A stretch of DNA of 64,000 nt, taken from NCBI GenBank assembly GCA_035433705.1, contig DAORVK010000004.1, positions 1 to 64,000 of the forward strand, read 5' to 3'. The translations under genes and the position numbers were made by a program. The stretch is from CADEFQ01 sp035433705 (GTDB lineage: Bacteria; Pseudomonadota; Gammaproteobacteria; Steroidobacterales; Steroidobacteraceae). Positions 8,596 to 16,369 of this stretch are shown one piece after another (position 1 is the stretch's first letter; every line of letters begins with the position of its first letter). Under the pieces are notes generated by a model. It made no database searches and was not told where the DNA came from. It saw only the letters and a list, made by a program, of their open reading frames with translations.

Positions 8596-9375
8596 ATGGG
8601 TTACTGGGGATGGAAGCCATATGTACCGGTCGCGGTGCGCAGAAGAAAAGCTGTGTCGGCGGCAGCGAGGGCCAGGAAGGCAGGCGCAACACTTGCTCCC
8701 ATAGCGCCGTCGCGCGGTGCCATTGCAAAGACCTTCTGGGGCAAGTCGTGGTGCGAAAATCTGGAGCGCTACAGCGACTATGCCAACCGGCTTCCTCGCG
8801 GGCGAACCTACGTGCGCAACGGATCGGTGATCGACCTCGCCATCGGGCAGGGCGCAGTCCGCGCCCAGGTCATGGGATCGAGTCTCTACCGCGTCGAAGT
8901 GCGTGTGGCGGCCGTGGGGGTCAAGCGCTGGAAGGCCATCGGTGCCGACTGCGCCGGCTCGATCGACTCGATGGTCGAGCTGCTGCAGGGAAAGTTCTCG
9001 CAGGCCGTGATGCAGCGCTTGTGCCGGCCCGGCGACGGACTGTTTCCGGCGCCGAAGGAAATCGAATTCAGCTGCAGCTGTCCGGACTGGGCATCGATGT
9101 GCAAGCACGTCGCGGCCGTACTCTACGGTGTCGGCGCCCGGCTGGACCTGCAACCGGGGCTGCTGTTCGGCTTGCGTCGTGTCGACGAAAAGGATTTGCT
9201 GGCGCAAGCGGATGCCGGCCTGCCGCGCGCGAGCAGAACACCGGCCCGGGACAGAGTGCTTGATGAGTCAGCATTGGGCGATGTGTTCGGGATCGAGTTG
9301 ACGGGCAAGGTCCCGGCCAGTCGCCGTCGCCAGATCGCCGGCAAGGCAAAGCCGAAGCGCAAGCCGAGGGCTTGA
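8596..9375 (+). CDS. SWIM zinc-finger protein, partner of SNF2 helicase
   Basis: The 259-residue protein opens MGYWGWKPYVPVAVRRRKA and carries a SWIM zinc finger at residues ~160-171: Cys160, Cys162, Cys169 and His171 in CSCPDWASMCKH, the CxCx(n)CxH pattern. The ends are basic (RRR, KAKPKRKPRA), consistent with nucleic-acid binding. SWIM proteins are frequently encoded beside bacterial SNF2 ATPases and probably supply DNA or protein binding. The ATG is preceded by a gggggg stretch. The gene is almost certainly in an operon with the helicase. Confidence 0.87.
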   Translation: MGYWGWKPYVPVAVRRRKAVSAAARARKAGATLAPIAPSRGAIAKTFWGKSWCENLERYSDYANRLPRGRTYVRNGSVIDLAIGQGAVRAQVMGSSLYRVEVRVAAVGVKRWKAIGADCAGSIDSMVELLQGKFSQAVMQRLCRPGDGLFPAPKEIEFSCSCPDWASMCKHVAAVLYGVGARLDLQPGLLFGLRRVDEKDLLAQADAGLPRASRTPARDRVLDESALGDVFGIELTGKVPASRRRQIAGKAKPKRKPRA

Positions 9376-9397
9376 GCGATCGGCAACGCGACTCCGG

Positions 9398-9426
9398 TTG
9401 ACAGGCTGTCGGGCGGGTATTACTTT
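9398..9426 (+). promoter_or_regulatory. Probable sigma70 promoter for toxin-antitoxin operon
   Basis: A consensus -35 box TTGACA (9398-9403) and a -10 box TACTTT (9421-9426) are separated by 17 bp. They lie 33 bp before the antitoxin ATG at 9460. Both the spacing and the -35 box match sigma70 perfectly. This is a strong match in an otherwise GC-rich region. Confidence 0.6.
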
Positions 9427-9459
9427 CCGACTACCGATGTGCGGCCTGCTGGCAGGACC

Positions 9460-9750
9460 ATGGCAGCCACCAGTCTCAAGTTACCTGATTCGCTGAAGCG
9501 GCGGCTGGCGCGACTGGCGGAGGACGCCGGCGTCACGCCTCATGCATTCATGGTGGATGCGCTCTCCCGCGAGGCCCGGCGTGCAGAGCTGCGGGCGCGC
9601 TTTGTGGCTGAGGCTGCGGAGTCGGAACGCGAAGCACTGGAATCGGGTAAATCGCATTCGATGGGAGTCGCCTTCGGGTATCTTGAGGCGAAGCTTGCAG
9701 GCAAGAAGGTCAAGCCGCCCAGAGCGCGTGCATGGCGCGCGTCGAAGTAA
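9460..9750 (+). CDS. Ribbon-helix-helix (CopG/ParD-like) antitoxin
   Basis: The 96-residue protein begins MAATSLKLPDSLKRRLARLAEDAG, a ribbon-helix-helix DNA-binding motif at residues 1-45. A charged C-terminal tail probably wraps the toxin. ATG 9460 is chosen because gcagga sits in front and the RHH strand starts at once; GTG 9439 would add seven residues. The reading frame overlaps the toxin start by 19 bp, the usual arrangement for type II toxin-antitoxin pairs. The antitoxin likely autorepresses the promoter immediately upstream. Confidence 0.8.
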   Translation: MAATSLKLPDSLKRRLARLAEDAGVTPHAFMVDALSREARRAELRARFVAEAAESEREALESGKSHSMGVAFGYLEAKLAGKKVKPPRARAWRASK

Positions 9751-10031
9751 GCGCGCGGGCGCTGCAGGATCTGGAACGCCTGTTCGAATTCATCGCCGCC
9801 GGGGACCCTGTACGCGCGCGACTGCAGCTGCTCAGTGTAAAGCGTGCATTCGAGCTGCTGGCAGATCACCCACACTTGGGTCGACTCGTCGAGGATGGAC
9901 GACGGGAGCTGATCCTGTCGCGTGGCCGGGACGGGTACGCTGCCCTGTATCGATGGTTTTCGGTCGAAGAAGTCGTGATGATTCTCGCCGTGAAGCATCA
10001 GCGTGAAGCCGGGTATCCGCGAGAGGATTGA
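9732..10031 (+). CDS. RelE/ParE-family toxin
   Basis: This 99-residue basic protein begins ARVEVSARALQDLERLFEFIA and has the ParE/RelE pattern of two N-terminal helices followed by a beta-sheet (HPHLGRLVEDGRRELILSRGRDGYAALYRW). The closing VVMILAVKHQREAGY is typical. ParE members inhibit gyrase and RelE members cut mRNA at the ribosome; this sequence alone does not decide between them. It forms a module with the overlapping antitoxin gene. The module lies between the SNF2/SWIM pair and an SDR gene. Confidence 0.82.
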   Translation: MARVEVSARALQDLERLFEFIAAGDPVRARLQLLSVKRAFELLADHPHLGRLVEDGRRELILSRGRDGYAALYRWFSVEEVVMILAVKHQREAGYPRED

Positions 10032-10126
10032 AGCTCTAGCGGCAGCCGCTGCGGCTACGTAATCGTGTTGCGTGAGGCTGCGGTAGTGTGGAACCTGTCC
10101 AGCTCTGAAATGCGCGAGGACCCAGG

Positions 10127-10960
10127 ATGTCGATCACTCTGACGGGGCTCGAAGACAAAGTGGCGATCGTCACGGGCGCCGGCCGTATGCGCAGCATCGG
10201 CCGCCCGATTGCCATGGCCCTCGCCAGGGCCGGCTGTGACGTGGTGCTGACGGGCACGGGTCGTGCGCGCGAGCACTATCCGGAAGATGAGCAGCGTGCC
10301 GGATGGCGCGATATCGACTCGGTGGCCGATGACATCCGGGCGCTCGGCCGCCGCGCGCTGCCCATCGTCTCCGATGTCTCGAAGGCCGAAGCCGTGCAGG
10401 CGCTCGTCGAGCGCGTCGTGCGCGAGTTCGGCAAGGTCGACGTGCTGGTGAACAACGCCGGCGCCACGCGGGGCACCGATCGCGTGCCGGTGCTGGATCT
10501 CGCCGTCAGCGAGTGGCATCGGGTCATCGACACCAATCTGCACGGCACCTTTTACATGTCGAAGGCGTGCGCAGCGCGCATGGTGACGCAGGGACACGGC
10601 GGCAGCATCGTCAACATCTCGAGCCTGGCCGCGCGACTGCTGGCACCTGAAACGGGCGCCTATGCGACATCGAAGATCGCCGTGAACGCGCTCTCCACCG
10701 TCATGGCCGCCGAGCTGGGACCAAAAGGCATCCGGGTCAATGCGGTTTGCCCCGGCATCATCGACACCAGCCGGCTCGACGATGTGGGCCGCAGCGAACT
10801 CTGGGCGACGCTGCTCAAGACCTTCGTGCCGCTCGGGCGCGCCGGCACGGGTGATGACATCGCCAACATGGTGGCCTTCCTCTGCAGCGATCAGGGCGCA
10901 TGGATCACGGGCCAGCACATCCACGTCGACGGCGGGCACAGCTTCACGCCGCGCCGTTAA
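10127..10960 (+). CDS. Short-chain dehydrogenase/reductase (SDR)
   Basis: The 277-residue classical SDR has the NAD(P)-binding motif VTGAGRMRSIGRPIA, NNAGAT, the catalytic serine in NISSLAA, the YATSK active site (Tyr-x-x-x-Lys) and the C-terminal HVDGGHSF. A loop around residues 45-60 (REHYPEDEQRAGWRD) is longer than usual and may shape substrate choice. The substrate is unknown. Its stop codon interlocks with the stop of the convergent peroxiredoxin gene (a shared TTAA). Confidence 0.85.
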   Translation: MSITLTGLEDKVAIVTGAGRMRSIGRPIAMALARAGCDVVLTGTGRAREHYPEDEQRAGWRDIDSVADDIRALGRRALPIVSDVSKAEAVQALVERVVREFGKVDVLVNNAGATRGTDRVPVLDLAVSEWHRVIDTNLHGTFYMSKACAARMVTQGHGGSIVNISSLAARLLAPETGAYATSKIAVNALSTVMAAELGPKGIRVNAVCPGIIDTSRLDDVGRSELWATLLKTFVPLGRAGTGDDIANMVAFLCSDQGAWITGQHIHVDGGHSFTPRR

Positions 10961-11538
10961 TTCATCGCGGCAAGGACCTCCAGCGACTTCGTCACGTGAT
11001 CCTTCGGAGAGATCTTGTCGTCGGCCGAAGAAAGCGTCGCCATGATTTTCCCGTCCGGTGCGATGACGAAGGTGGTCCGCTCCGTAAAGGCATGATCGAT
11101 GTCGATGCCTCGCGTGTCTTTCATGCCGGGCCTGCCCTCGGAGACTTTCAGGTCATAGGACTTCGCGATCTTGCCGTCAGGGTCCGAGGCCACCGGGAAC
11201 TTGCCGGCGCAATACTCGGGATCCTTCGAGAAGTCGTTCAGGCGCGCGATGTTGTCGTGTGACACACCGATGATGGTCGCGCCTGCGGCCGAGAATTTCT
11301 CCGCATTCACCGAGAATTCGTGGGCCTCGATGTTGCAGCCCTGCGTGTAAGCGGACGGATAGAAGTACACGACTACGGGACCTTTCCCGAGCGCCTCCTT
11401 GAGCGAGAACGTGAATTCATGGCCTGCGAGGGACGCCTGCGCAGAAAAATCGGGCGCGGTGTCACCCCTTTTCAGTGCAGCGAAGGCAGGCAGTGACAGG
11501 GCGCCGCAAAGCAGTGCGACAAGCAATGGGCGTTTCAC
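10957..11538 (-). CDS. Periplasmic peroxiredoxin (AhpC/TSA-BCP type)
   Basis: The start is GTG 11538, with AGGAG eight bases upstream, giving MKRPLLVALLCGALSLPAFA, a Sec signal peptide cleaved after AFA. The mature ~173 residues are thioredoxin-fold. The peroxidatic cysteine lies in AYTQGCNIEAHEF, corresponding to the TPGCTxEAC motif of BCP/PrxQ. The usual resolving cysteine five residues on is histidine here, and the only other mature cysteine is in EYCAGKF. It probably reduces peroxides in the periplasm as a 1-Cys or atypical 2-Cys enzyme. A longer reading frame to 11781 lacks a signal peptide and is unlikely. Confidence 0.83.
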   Translation of the reverse strand: MKRPLLVALLCGALSLPAFAALKRGDTAPDFSAQASLAGHEFTFSLKEALGKGPVVVYFYPSAYTQGCNIEAHEFSVNAEKFSAAGATIIGVSHDNIARLNDFSKDPEYCAGKFPVASDPDGKIAKSYDLKVSEGRPGMKDTRGIDIDHAFTERTTFVIAPDGKIMATLSSADDKISPKDHVTKSLEVLAAMN

Positions 11539-11597
11539 AGCGATCTCCTGCGAGTGTCCGATCCGGCGGATGATACTGCTGCAGGCGGTCGGGCTGC

Positions 11598-13424
11598 TCA
11601 ACGCTGCGCCTGCACGATGCGGGCGAGCGTGACCATCGGGACTCCGCCGGCTTTCACGACAATGTCGTCGAAACGCCTCAGGTCGTAGCGCGAGCCGAGC
11701 GCCTCGCGGGTTTGCGCGCGCAGGCGGTTGATCTCGCTGTGTCCGATCTTGTAGCCGCAGGCCTGGCCCGGCCACGCGCAATAGCGATCGACCTCACCCG
11801 CAACTTCCGCGACGCTCGAGCCGTTGGTGCTCGCAAACCACTGGATAGCCTGCTCGCGTGTCCAGCGCCGTGCATGCAAGCCGGTGTCGACCACGAGGCG
11901 GCAAGCGCGAAAGGCGATCGACTGCAGGTACCCGAGGCGCGCGAGCGGATCGTCGTCGTACATGCCGAGCTCGTCGGCGAGCTGCTCGGCGTACAGGGCC
12001 CAGCCCTCGGAGTATGCGTTGAATGCCAGCAACGAGCGATACAGGGGCAGACCGAAGGTGTACTCGCCCTGCCACACGTGGCCGGGGATCGACTCGTGGT
12101 AGACGAGGGTGGGCATCCCGTAATTGCGCCAGACACTCATGTCGTGCAGGTTGATCCAGAACTTGCCCGGTATCTTGCCGTCGATCGTGCCGGCGCCACC
12201 GTAGGCACCCGGCGCACCCGGCTCGACTTCGGGCGGCATGCGCTTGATCTCGAGATGGCCCCGCACCAGGGTCGCAAACGCGCGCGGCAGCGCAGGGCGC
12301 ATCTTGTCTACACTCGCCTGCAGCAACGCCATCAGGCGCGCGCGATCCGCGTCGGTGTTTGCATACTGGTAGCGCGGGTCCTTGCCGAGCGTGCTCATGC
12401 GCTCACCCACCGACCCTTGCGTCATGCCGCGGCTGCGCAGGATCACATCCATCCGTGATTGCAGCTCGCGCAGCTCCTCCATGCCGCGCTCGTGGATTTC
12501 CTCCGGCGTGAGGCGCGTCGTCGTGCCCGCGATGAGGCACCAGGCGTAATACTCCTCACCGTGCGGCAGTTTCCACACGCCTGCGTCGCCCGTTGCCTTT
12601 CGCCTCTGCGCCTCGAGCTCGCGAAGCTGCCGCGCCAGGGCGGGCGCGATGCGGCTCTTCGCGATCGCTTCGCCCCGCTTCGCGTAGTCGCCGCCGAGGG
12701 CCTGCGCGCGTGTCGCGAGCGACGCCACGATTGGCCAGGCTGCGATATCGCCCGCTTGTGCGATCCTGAGCTGCGAGAGGGTCTTGTCGAGCAGGAAGTC
12801 CGGTGCAGTGACGCCCTGGGCCGCATCATGCGCGAGGCGGCCCGTCTCGCCGTCGATCTGTCCCGCGTAGGCCTCGAGGCGCGACAGGTAGGCATCGGCA
12901 TCGTCGCGGGTCCCGATCGTATGCTGTTCCGTGAGCAGGCTCGGGATCTCGAGGAACGCGCCCGTGTTCTGCGCAACGACGTAAGGCGCATTGCGCCAGG
13001 ACCAGTTCAGGTTCAGCACCGCCACATCGCCGTAGGGAAAACGGAAACCCTCGGTCGCGAACCCGTATGCAGTGCGTAGTGCGTCGACATCGGTGCGCAA
13101 GCCTTCGCTGAGCGCAGCGACGTCGAGGGCATCGAGAGCCGCGAGCCGTGCCCTGGCTCGCTGCGCAATCCGCGCCTGTCCCGCGGCCGTGCGATCAGTG
13201 AGGCTGGCCTTGAGTGCGACGCGCACGCCCTTGTCGACACCCAGGGCGGTCGCGTTTTCCGGATAGTCCGCGAGCAGCTCCTCGCCGAACCCCTCGAGCA
13301 GCCGTGATGCCGCGGCATCGGCGGCCGTGGTTGTTCCTGCCTTGGTCGTAGCCCCTGCGGCAATCCCTGCTGCCAGCATCGCGATGCTCCCTGACGCGAT
13401 GAATTGCCGCCGGTCCGTTGCCAT
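11598..13424 (-). CDS. DUF885 family protein, exported metalloprotease-like
   Basis: The 608-residue DUF885 protein has an N-terminal twin-arginine signal (TDRRQFIASGSIAMLAAG), so it is likely exported folded. The probable metal site is HESIPGH followed by YSEGWALYAEQLADELGMY, the HExxxH plus glutamate arrangement conserved in DUF885. Members are related to M2/M3-type gluzincin peptidases but are mostly uncharacterised. It lies 59 bp upstream of the peroxiredoxin on the same strand. Start ATG 13424 fits the Tat signal exactly. Confidence 0.83.
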   Translation of the reverse strand: MATDRRQFIASGSIAMLAAGIAAGATTKAGTTTAADAAASRLLEGFGEELLADYPENATALGVDKGVRVALKASLTDRTAAGQARIAQRARARLAALDALDVAALSEGLRTDVDALRTAYGFATEGFRFPYGDVAVLNLNWSWRNAPYVVAQNTGAFLEIPSLLTEQHTIGTRDDADAYLSRLEAYAGQIDGETGRLAHDAAQGVTAPDFLLDKTLSQLRIAQAGDIAAWPIVASLATRAQALGGDYAKRGEAIAKSRIAPALARQLRELEAQRRKATGDAGVWKLPHGEEYYAWCLIAGTTTRLTPEEIHERGMEELRELQSRMDVILRSRGMTQGSVGERMSTLGKDPRYQYANTDADRARLMALLQASVDKMRPALPRAFATLVRGHLEIKRMPPEVEPGAPGAYGGAGTIDGKIPGKFWINLHDMSVWRNYGMPTLVYHESIPGHVWQGEYTFGLPLYRSLLAFNAYSEGWALYAEQLADELGMYDDDPLARLGYLQSIAFRACRLVVDTGLHARRWTREQAIQWFASTNGSSVAEVAGEVDRYCAWPGQACGYKIGHSEINRLRAQTREALGSRYDLRRFDDIVVKAGGVPMVTLARIVQAQR

Positions 13425-13494
13425 GTGTCACCCCTCCCGCGCGCTGGCCCCACGGCTTCCATAGTAAACTGTGCGCCCGCATTCGAGGACTATC

Positions 13495-13917
13495 GTGAAC
13501 GCACCCGCCTTCAGCACTTTTTCCGCCATCGCCGAGTTCTTTGTCACGGTGGGTGTCTTCTACATCGTGTTGCGCAGCTACCGGCAGAAGGGTTTCGCCT
13601 GGGTGTTCGCCATCGCGCTGATCGTCTTCGAATTCTCGGTCAACATGATGTACATGATCTTCCGCATGCGCGAGGTGTCGGCAGGCGAGGAGGCCGCAAG
13701 CACCCCGCATCCACTCGCGCCGTTCATGGCGGCGCACGGCATCCTGTCATTGCTCGTGTTCCTGCTGCTGGTCGTCTATTCGTATCTCGCGTTCGTCGCA
13801 GACAAGCGCGGTCGGCATTTCTTCCACGACCATCCGGCCATTGCCTGGTCCTACCTTGGCCTCTGGATCCTGAGTGTCGGGTCCGGCTGGGCCCTCTACG
13901 CGATCAACTACCTGTGA
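13495..13917 (+). CDS. Small four-helix membrane protein
   Basis: This is a 140-residue protein (GTG start at 13495; an in-frame upstream start is possible) with four hydrophobic segments. It has conserved-looking histidines near helix ends (HG in the third segment; FFHDHPAIAW before the last) and ends in GWALYAINYL. The topology and histidine placement resemble DUF420-like respiratory-chain proteins, but I cannot assign a family with confidence. It converges with the next gene, overlapping by 14 bp. Confidence 0.6.
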   Translation: MNAPAFSTFSAIAEFFVTVGVFYIVLRSYRQKGFAWVFAIALIVFEFSVNMMYMIFRMREVSAGEEAASTPHPLAPFMAAHGILSLLVFLLLVVYSYLAFVADKRGRHFFHDHPAIAWSYLGLWILSVGSGWALYAINYL

Positions 13918-14440
13918 TCGCCACCACGAGCCCGACAATCGCGATCAGGCTCGCACCGACTGTCAGATAGCGCACGGCCGAGCGCGCACGCTGCACATCG
14001 TCGTCCGGCCCGGACTGCATGACCGTGTGGACGGCAACCAGCGTCAGGTGTGCCGAGACGAGCAGCACGAACACGAACCCGAAGAAGATGTGCGCGAGAT
14101 CAACGATCGTGTAGAGCCGCGTGCCGCTCTCGAGCGGCGTCACGAGTGGCAGGCCGGTAAGCACCGTGCCACAAATCACGAAGAACGCGTGCAGGCCGAC
14201 GCGATAGTGCGTGCGCTGCGCGTGCTCGCGCACCCGCAGCCAATGGCGCAGCTGGTAGAGCGTGTACGGCACGAGCGCGATCATCGCAAAGAGCCAGTGG
14301 ACGAGGATCCAGTACTCGCGCCGCGCGCGCGGCATGCCGAAGAAGAGCAGCACGGAGCCGGAAAGCAGCGCGAACAGCAGGCCGCCAAGCGTCACCATCA
14401 CCAGCGGGGAGCGCCAGCGGTCGATTCGGGTGGGAAGCAT
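13904..14440 (-). CDS. Cytochrome b-like/DUF4405-type membrane protein
   Basis: The 178-residue protein starts at ATG 14440 (MLPTRIDRWRSPL) and has four transmembrane helices. Histidines are spaced for possible bis-histidine heme binding: WILVHWLFA, GLHAFFVICG, DLAHIFFGF and VSAHLTLVAVH. This suggests a cytochrome b561/DUF4405-like fold, though no family motif is decisive. It runs convergent to the small membrane-protein gene and divergent from tadA. Function is unknown, perhaps electron transfer in the membrane. Confidence 0.6.
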   Translation of the reverse strand: MLPTRIDRWRSPLVMVTLGGLLFALLSGSVLLFFGMPRARREYWILVHWLFAMIALVPYTLYQLRHWLRVREHAQRTHYRVGLHAFFVICGTVLTGLPLVTPLESGTRLYTIVDLAHIFFGFVFVLLVSAHLTLVAVHTVMQSGPDDDVQRARSAVRYLTVGASLIAIVGLVVAITGS

Positions 14441-14591
14441 CGGTGAAGGATGGCGATCGCTCGTGCTCCCGGCAATCAGGAAAGGCCGCATCCGCTACAA
14501 TTCCCGGCATGTCGCAACCGTTCGCTGCGAGCCGGCGCGCCGTTTTGCAACCTGCGCCGCATGCCGCCTGGCTCAGGGGCGAGAGGCCCTG

Positions 14592-15053
14592 ATGCCGCCG
14601 CGCAGTGACATCGAATTCATGCAGCGCGCGCTCGATCTGGCGGGAGAGGCGCAAGCGCGTGGTGAAGTGCCGGTCGGGGCGGTGCTCGTGCGCGACGGCA
14701 CGATCATCGGCGAGGGGTACAACCGGCCGATCGGGACACACGACCCGACTGCGCACGCGGAGATGGAGGCGCTGCGCGCGGCGGGCCGCGCACAGGCCGG
14801 CTACCGCCTCACCGACACGACCCTCTACGTGACACTCGAACCCTGCCTCATGTGCGCAGCAGCGATCGTGCACGCGCGCGTGCGGCGCGTCGTGTTCGGC
14901 GCGTGGGATCCGAAGGCCGGCGCGGCCGGCAGCACGATCGACGCCTTCAAGCTGCCCTCGATGAACCACCGTGTCGATGTGTTTGGCGGTGTGCTCGAAA
15001 AGGAATGCGGCGCGCGCCTGACGCAATTCTTCGTGTCAAGGCGTGGCGCATGA
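14592..15053 (+). CDS. tadA: tRNA adenosine(34) deaminase TadA
   Basis: This 153-residue zinc deaminase converts A34 to inosine in tRNA-Arg(ACG). The catalytic HAE motif (TAHAEMEAL) and PCLMC zinc ligands are intact, and GAVLVRDG and FGAWDPKAGAAGS are typical of TadA rather than of guanine deaminase. ATG 14592 gives the usual short N-terminus (PPRSDIEFMQRALDLA). The frame is open further upstream, but that extension has no homology. The stop overlaps the start of the LOG gene (ATGA). Confidence 0.92.
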   Translation: MPPRSDIEFMQRALDLAGEAQARGEVPVGAVLVRDGTIIGEGYNRPIGTHDPTAHAEMEALRAAGRAQAGYRLTDTTLYVTLEPCLMCAAAIVHARVRRVVFGAWDPKAGAAGSTIDAFKLPSMNHRVDVFGGVLEKECGARLTQFFVSRRGA

Positions 15054-15595
15054 GTGTGCGCAGCCTCTGCGTCTACTGCGGCTCTCGCACAGGTGCGCAC
15101 CCGGCCTACGCGCGTGCCGCCGCGGCGCTCGGCAAGGCGATCGCGCGTGATGGCCTCACGCTTGTCTACGGCGGCGGCAGTGTCGGCTTGATGGGAGTCG
15201 TCGCCGACGCGGCGCTCGCGGCAGGCGGGCGCGTGATCGGCGTCATCCCTCGCATTCTCATGAAGCGGGAACTCGCGCACCGGGGCCTCACCGAACTCGT
15301 GCAGACGAGATCGATGCAGGAGCGCAAAGCGAAAATGGCCGAGCTCTCCGACGCCTTCGTGGCGCTGCCGGGCGGGATCGGCACGCTCGATGAGCTCTTT
15401 GAAATGTGGACGTGGGCGCAGCTCGGCCTGCACGTCAAGCCCTGCGCGCTCATCAACACAGAGGGTTACTACGACAACCTCGTGGCATTCCTCGACCGCG
15501 CCGTGCTGGATGGGTTCCTGCGGCCCGAAATCCGTTCCCTGCTGCGAGTCGTACCCGACCTGCCTTCACCGTCGAATTTCTTTACAGACCTCTGA
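15050..15595 (+). CDS. LOG-family protein (nucleoside 5'-monophosphate phosphoribohydrolase type)
   Basis: The 181-residue protein carries the LOG signature GGGSVGLMGVVADAAL and the nucleotide-binding PGGIGTLDELFEMW. Plant and bacterial LOG proteins release free base from cytokinin ribotides and related nucleotides. Size and motifs fit the short (type I) group. It is translationally coupled to tadA by an ATGA overlap. A second, longer LOG paralogue lies at 32008. Confidence 0.88.
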   Translation: MSVRSLCVYCGSRTGAHPAYARAAAALGKAIARDGLTLVYGGGSVGLMGVVADAALAAGGRVIGVIPRILMKRELAHRGLTELVQTRSMQERKAKMAELSDAFVALPGGIGTLDELFEMWTWAQLGLHVKPCALINTEGYYDNLVAFLDRAVLDGFLRPEIRSLLRVVPDLPSPSNFFTDL

Positions 15596-15701
15596 GTCAT
15601 GCGAGGCGCGTGGTGCGCAACTCATTGTTTTTAGAGGAGAGACCTCGATCTGGCGCGGATGTTGCTCCATAGAGCCTGTCCACAGAAGGGAACTGAAAGA
15701 A

Positions 15702-16348
15702 ATGACCAAAAAACTTCGTCTCACGCTCGCCGCGCTCGCCATTGCCGCATCGGGCGCCGCCCACGCGGATTACATCAATCTCGGCAGCATCACGGCGCCG
15801 GATACCGTGCATTTCGGCAACGGCTGGCTGGTCGCGCCGGGAACGTTTGCCGACCAGTTTGCGTTCGANNNNNNNNNNNNNNNNNNNNNNNNNNNNNNNN
15901 NNNNNNNNNNNNNNNNNNNNNNNNNNNNNNNNNNNNNNNNNNNNNNNNNNNNNNNNNNNNNNNNNNNNTCGGCAACGGCTGGCTGGTCGCGCCGGGAACG
16001 TTTGCCGACCAGTTTGCGTTCGACCTGACGAATGGCGCGGACGCTTTCGGCATGGTGCTGGAAGGCGACTGGTGGCTCGGCTCGACAGACGTGAGACTGG
16101 TGGCTCTCGCGTCGAACACTGAGTTCAGCCGCGACAGAACGCCGGGCCACTTCAGTTTCACGGGCCTGACCGCGGGCGCTTATTCGCTGTTCGTCGCGGG
16201 TGTCGCCAACGGTTTCCTTACTGGATACAGCGGCACCATGAGATTCGAGCCGACCGCGCAGGTCCCGGAGCCGGGCACGCTGGCGCTGTTTGGTCTCGGT
16301 CTCATGGCGCTCGCCTTCACGGCGATGCGCCGTCGCGCCAAGGTCTGA
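15702..16348 (+). CDS. PEP-CTERM sorted exported protein, split by an assembly gap
   Basis: It starts at ATG 15702 with a Sec signal peptide (KKLRLTLAALAIAASGAAHA). It ends with the exosortase signal VPEPGTLALFGLGLMALAF followed by MRRRAKV. The coding frame shifts across the 100-N gap. The 55 bases on either side of the gap are identical, so collapsing them restores one continuous frame of about 163 residues. The middle (GMVLEGDWWLGSTDVRLVALAS, SFTGLTAGAYSLFVAG) looks like a beta-sandwich FxDxA-type PEP-CTERM protein. No exosortase gene is in the window. The product is expected at the cell surface or in extracellular matrix. Confidence 0.8.
15869..15968. other. 100-N scaffold gap, probably a 55-bp contig overlap
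   Basis: Exactly 100 N. The 55 bases ending at 15868 (from 15814) and the 55 bases beginning at 15969 (to 16023) are identical. This is what unmerged contig ends look like. Real missing sequence is probably zero. Confidence 0.9.
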
Positions 16349-16369
16349 TTCCCTCCTGATCGCCTGCCC

